This document shows positions 42,821 to 45,941 of a stretch of DNA of 45,941 nucleotides, piece after piece (positions within the stretch are counted from its first letter, which is position 1; each line of letters opens with the position of its first letter). A program made the translations under genes and the position numbers. The notes beneath the pieces were generated by a model. The model saw nothing but the letters and a program-made list of their open reading frames with translations. It was not told the origin of the DNA and ran no database searches. Location: contig CAZTRE010000006.1 in NCBI GenBank assembly GCA_964616405.1, positions 1 to 45,941 of the forward strand, written 5' to 3'. This stretch comes from JAEDES01 sp964616405. Its GTDB lineage: Bacteria > Bacillota_I > Bacilli_A > RF39 > UBA660.

Positions 42821-42850
42821 AGTATATCACATCATTTATATCTCAAGCAA
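42821..42850 (-). promoter_or_regulatory. Promoter of the RNA candidate
   Basis: TTGCTT (42845-42850), an 18-base spacer and TATACT (42821-42826) preceded by TGA, on the minus strand, would start transcription near G42814, exactly where the terminal stem begins. An overlapping TATAAT (42816-42821) is an alternative -10. Confidence 0.55.
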
Positions 42851-42900
42851 CATTTTTCACTTAATTAACCCTCAAACATAAAATACTATAGGTGATTTAT

Positions 42901-43659
42901 ATGTACATAACTTTAAATAATCTTACCTTCTATTATGAAAAATATGGTACCCATGAAAAAACCATCTTAATTTTACCAGGTTGGGGTAACACTAGAGAAA
43001 CTTTTCGCTATATGATTAATGAATTAAAAAATAATTATACAATATATATTATAGACTATCCTGGGTTAGGATTAAGCCCTGTTCCAGACAAAACTTTAAC
43101 TCTATATGATTATGCCGAGTTGATTATTGCTTTTATGAAAGAATTAAATATTGAAAATCCAACTATCATCGCTCACTCCTTTGGAGGTAGAATTACCTCT
43201 CTTCTAGCTGGATATTATAAAATAAAGCTAGATAAATTAGTATTAATTGACATTGCCGGAATCAAACCACGTAAAAAGCTAAAACTTTTAGTTAAGCAGA
43301 CTATCTACAAATTACTAAAAAGATTAACTAAGTTACTTCCTAAACTAAAACAAGAAACTTACAGGCAAAAACTTCTAAAGATATTTGCCTCATCTGATTA
43401 TAGTGCCTTACCAGCTGGTATGCATGAAACATTTAAAAACGTCATCAAAGAAGACTTAAGTAAATACTTTAAACAAATTTCCAATGAAACCATTCTGCTT
43501 TGGGGTAACCTAGATCAGGATACCCCACTCTACCAAGCTTATAAAATCAAAAAACTCATTAAATCATCTGCACTAATCATTTTAAAAGATGCCAATCACT
43601 TTTCTTATCTAAACTATCCAGTATTAACCAATAATATAATTAAGACATTTCTCAACTAA
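42901..43659 (+). CDS. Alpha/beta hydrolase
   Basis: A 252-residue cytosolic hydrolase of the alpha/beta fold. The oxyanion region is LILPGWGNTRE. The nucleophile elbow AHSFGG (Ser about residue 95), the acid Asp in WGNLDQDTP and the His in DANHFSYL complete the triad. The cap region is basic and helical (about 120-160). The substrate is unknown. AGGTGA precedes the ATG at 42901; the earlier GTG is in that site. Confidence 0.88.
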   Translation: MYITLNNLTFYYEKYGTHEKTILILPGWGNTRETFRYMINELKNNYTIYIIDYPGLGLSPVPDKTLTLYDYAELIIAFMKELNIENPTIIAHSFGGRITSLLAGYYKIKLDKLVLIDIAGIKPRKKLKLLVKQTIYKLLKRLTKLLPKLKQETYRQKLLKIFASSDYSALPAGMHETFKNVIKEDLSKYFKQISNETILLWGNLDQDTPLYQAYKIKKLIKSSALIILKDANHFSYLNYPVLTNNIIKTFLN

Positions 43660-43690
43660 AAAGGAACACTTTATTTGTGTTCCTTTATTT
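43660..43690. terminator. Bidirectional terminator
   Basis: AAAGGAACAC pairs with GTGTTCCTTT around TTTATTT, with T-rich ends on both strands, between convergent genes. Confidence 0.88.
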
Positions 43691-44311
43691 CATATATTCG
43701 ACATCTATTTTCCCATGATAATGACCACTTGCATCTTCACTACTCCAAACTTGTAATACATGACTAACTTTATCATTATTCGAAATAACGCCTTGCATCA
43801 AAAGATATCTGCCATCTGTATATACCTCAGCCAAACTAGTCATTTTACTTCCATCAATACTAAAGTATATCTTCTTTTTATCCATTTCTTTATCAAAGCA
43901 ATCATCATATTTGATCATATCAACATAATCATCTAAATAAATAGCGTACCAACTATTATCATCTTTATTATTACTAATAGTAAACTCTGTTTTAAAGGTT
44001 TGAATCTCTTTTTCTTCAGAAATAAAGTCAATAACGTCTCCCATTCCATCATCATCACCAATATACCGAACAACAAACGCTTTATTATCATTATCAGCCT
44101 TAGTATCCTTAGCTATACCAGCAAACATAAAATAACTGCAGACAAACAAGGCTACTAAAATAATTGAGGATATTACCGCAACAATTCGTCTTTCATTCAC
44201 CTTGACTTTTTTTATAGAATGTAAAATATCTACATCAGAATTCCTTTTAATTTCTTTAATTGAAACTTTTCTATCATTAACAGTATCATCATTAACCTTT
44301 ACTTTTTTCAT
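43685..44311 (-). CDS. Hypothetical membrane-anchored extracytoplasmic protein
   Basis: Unrecognised, 208 residues. A charged cytoplasmic part (1-43, rich in Lys, Asp and Val) precedes one membrane helix (about 44-67, VAVISSIILVALFVCSYFMF). The outside domain of about 140 residues appears to be a beta-rich fold (FVVRYIGDDD, FTISNNKDDNSWYAIYL, YLLMQGVISNN). ATG at 44311 follows GGTGA; the earlier GTG is in that site. It may sense or bind something at the cell surface, but nothing specific is visible. Confidence 0.72.
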   Translation of the reverse strand: MKKVKVNDDTVNDRKVSIKEIKRNSDVDILHSIKKVKVNERRIVAVISSIILVALFVCSYFMFAGIAKDTKADNDNKAFVVRYIGDDDGMGDVIDFISEEKEIQTFKTEFTISNNKDDNSWYAIYLDDYVDMIKYDDCFDKEMDKKKIYFSIDGSKMTSLAEVYTDGRYLLMQGVISNNDKVSHVLQVWSSEDASGHYHGKIDVEYMK

Positions 44312-44338
44312 CCTATTCACCGTCTCTACTCTATAATA

Positions 44339-44366
44339 AGTATAACAAATTTATTTAAAATGTTAA
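44339..44366 (-). promoter_or_regulatory. Promoter of the membrane-anchored orphan
   Basis: TTAACA (44361-44366), a 16-base spacer and TATACT (44339-44344) preceded by TGT, on the minus strand. Confidence 0.6.
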
Positions 44367-44380
44367 ACACCTAAATCAAA

Positions 44381-44408
44381 GAAAAAGTTACTACATAAAA
44401 TAGTAACC
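44381..44408 (-). terminator. Terminator of aspS
   Basis: On the minus strand GGTTACTA pairs with TAGTAACT around TTTTATG, then TTTTC. Confidence 0.82.
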
Positions 44409-44421
44409 TTTATTCAATAAT

Positions 44422-45738
44422 TTAAGGATTTAATCTATTAGGTCCCCTAAATAAGAATTGGGTTTCTTTGACACTAGGGATTCCTAATAATAGCATAGTA
44501 AGTCTATCTATTCCTATAGCAAATCCACCATGTGGAGGGCACCCATATTTGAAAAAGTCTAAATAGAATTCAACATCTTTTTCTAATCCTTTTTCCATAG
44601 CCGACTTCTTAATGTGTTCATAACGATGTTCTCTTTGAGCACCTGTTGTAATTTCTACACCACGCCACAATAAATCATACCCCATTAAATGGCCTTCTTC
44701 ATCTCTCATATGATAAAAAGCACGTTTTTCAGCAGGAAAATCAATAACAAATAAATATTCATGATCAAACTTATCTTTTGACAATTTATAACAAAGTCTT
44801 TCTGCTTCTGTAGTTAAATCATTCTTCTCGCTATCATCAACTTTATATCCATAACGCTCTTCCAATTCCTTATAAATATCTGCTAATCTCATAGCTGGGA
44901 ATGGTAATTTAGGAACAACAAGTTTTTCTCCAAATACTTCTTTTATTTTTTCTCCATATTTTAAATTAGTCTTTTCTAAGGCATAAGTAAGCATTTCAGC
45001 CTCTAAATTCATTACATCTTCATAACTATTTATATATGAGAACTCTACATCAAAACTAGTAAACTCCGTCGCATGACGACTAGTATTTGAATTTTCTGCT
45101 CTAAATGCAGGTGCAACCTCAAAAATTTTATTAAATCCAGCTGCCATAGCCATTTGTTTATAAAATTGTGGACTTTGCGCTAAATAAGCCTTGCGGTCAA
45201 AATATTTTACCTCAAAAACATCAGATCCGCTTTCACTGGCTGTCGCAATAAACTTAGGAGTATGAATTTCTGTGAAATCATGTTCATATAAATACTCCCT
45301 CATATATCTAACAAGACAACTCTGCACCTGAAACATAAAAATATTTTTATCATTTCTTAAATCTATGAATCTATAATCAAGTCTTGTATCTAAATTAACC
45401 CCTTCTGGTTTTCTAAAATTAAAAGGTAATTCTCCATCACTTCTACTAGTAACAGAAATAGTATCAGGAATAAGTTCCATACCATTCAATTTAACCTTAG
45501 GGGAATCCATTAATGTACCAGTAATAGAAACGGTACTTTCTAAAGGTAAATTACTGATTAACTCAACTAAATCTTTATTTTTTTCTTCACTTTTCTCAAC
45601 AGTTATTTGAATCTTACCATAATTATCACGTAAAATTATAAACTGAACCCATTGTAAATCACGTATATTATCAATAAACCCATTTAACTCAATTTTTTCT
45701 CCAATATGTTTTCTTAATTCTTCAACTATTAATTCCAT
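44422..45738 (-). CDS. aspS: Aspartyl-tRNA synthetase, archaeal/eukaryotic type
   Basis: Class II synthetase of 438 residues. The N-terminal OB fold (1-105) binds the anticodon. Motif 1 is FTEIHTPKFI, motif 2 is FRAENSNTSRHATEF and motif 3 is GFAIGIDRLTMLLLG. It ends in RGPNRLNP. The length and the absence of the GAD insertion place it with archaeal-type AspRS rather than the 590-residue bacterial type. Such enzymes in bacteria can be non-discriminating and also charge tRNA(Asn) for GatCAB amidation; this is inference. AGGAG precedes the ATG. It follows the Cys-rich gene by 12 bases. Confidence 0.93.
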   Translation of the reverse strand: MELIVEELRKHIGEKIELNGFIDNIRDLQWVQFIILRDNYGKIQITVEKSEEKNKDLVELISNLPLESTVSITGTLMDSPKVKLNGMELIPDTISVTSRSDGELPFNFRKPEGVNLDTRLDYRFIDLRNDKNIFMFQVQSCLVRYMREYLYEHDFTEIHTPKFIATASESGSDVFEVKYFDRKAYLAQSPQFYKQMAMAAGFNKIFEVAPAFRAENSNTSRHATEFTSFDVEFSYINSYEDVMNLEAEMLTYALEKTNLKYGEKIKEVFGEKLVVPKLPFPAMRLADIYKELEERYGYKVDDSEKNDLTTEAERLCYKLSKDKFDHEYLFVIDFPAEKRAFYHMRDEEGHLMGYDLLWRGVEITTGAQREHRYEHIKKSAMEKGLEKDVEFYLDFFKYGCPPHGGFAIGIDRLTMLLLGIPSVKETQFLFRGPNRLNP

Positions 45739-45750
45739 CTATATTTTCTC

Positions 45751-45941
45751 CTATTCATGCTTACATTTGCATTCATGACCTTCTTCATCGCAATGACATT
45801 CATGGCCTTCTTCACCACAATGACATTCATGTTCTTCATCACTACAGTGGCAATTATCTCCACAGTCGCAACCATCATCACAACCGCACTCATCTGTATT
45901 TAATTTTTCATCTAAATAATAAATTAATACATCCAAACTAA
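45751..45941 (-). CDS. Cys/His/Glu-rich C-terminal fragment, cut by the window edge
   Basis: The frame is open to the right edge, so this is probably the end of a larger gene, although a TTG at 45936 could start a 61-residue protein. After DVLIYYLDEKLNTDE comes a metal-binding-like tail: CGCDDGCDCGDNCHC and then the nine-residue repeats EEHECHCG, EEGHECHCD and EEGHECKC. About 13 Cys and 7 His in 45 residues suggest binding of zinc, nickel or another metal. It lies 12 bases upstream of aspS, in the same unit. The identity of the main protein is not visible. Confidence 0.6.
   Translation of the reverse strand, partial: SLDVLIYYLDEKLNTDECGCDDGCDCGDNCHCSDEEHECHCGEEGHECHCDEEGHECKCKHE
45771..45851. 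repeat. Three 27-base tandem repeats in the Cys-rich tail
   Basis: Units at 45771-45797, 45798-45824 and 45825-45851 share ATTCATG...CTTC. The first two are nearly identical and the third has diverged. Each encodes nine residues of the EEGHECHC type. Confidence 0.8.

Overview
The window reads as chromosomal DNA of an uncultured, very AT-rich low-GC Gram-positive bacterium related to Bacilli, possibly one of the gut lineages near Mollicutes; this placement is an inference. It has a complete wall and division programme (class B PBP, MurE, MurB, MurG, FtsQ, FtsA, FtsZ), so it is not a wall-less mollicute. UGA is a stop: murE, murG and tmcAL all end in TGA. Gene neighbourhoods match Bacillus: dnaG-rpoD-trmK, yqeG-yqeH, and lexA facing a small membrane gene. 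Most genes lie on the minus strand. Starts are commonly preceded by GGTGA-type Shine-Dalgarno sites, and many promoters carry an extended -10 (TGnTATAAT).

Layout. 1-8.3 kb: PBP, a YqfT-like gene, endonuclease IV, three type IV pilin-like genes, a GHL10 protein and two membrane proteins. 8.5-12 kb: dnaG-rpoD-trmK. 12-15.4 kb: four unrecognised soluble proteins, mostly with their own transcription signals. 15.5-21.4 kb: yqeG-yqeH, an Ig-domain polysaccharide deacetylase, a SigK-like sigma factor, a flippase, VanZ and a tiny YjcZ-like gene. 21.5-31.1 kb: murE coupled to an odd pilin-like gene, arginase, ftsA-ftsZ, a GT-C-like membrane protein and murG-murB-ftsQ. 31.3-36 kb: tmcAL-gmk, a transglutaminase-like orphan and pyruvate kinase. 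36-40.4 kb: mutM, polA, a small membrane protein and lexA. 40.5-45.9 kb: cupin, tcdA, an orphan, a structured RNA candidate, an alpha/beta hydrolase, a membrane-anchored orphan, an archaeal-type aspS and a Cys/His-rich fragment.

The strongest regulatory story is the SOS locus. A consensus promoter (TTGACA-17-TATAAT) has a perfect palindromic LexA box inside its spacer. It drives a 52-residue membrane protein resembling the SosA/YneA division inhibitors in position and topology. No terminator is visible before polA-mutM, so repair functions could be co-induced. A second, weaker box overlaps the lexA -35.

The other prominent unexplained element is an approximately 184-nt structured transcript candidate at 42631-42814 with its own promoter, paired ends and a U-tract. 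SigK and a YjcZ-like peptide hint at sporulation, or a remnant of it. No tRNA, rRNA, CRISPR array, insertion sequence or prophage was recognised.
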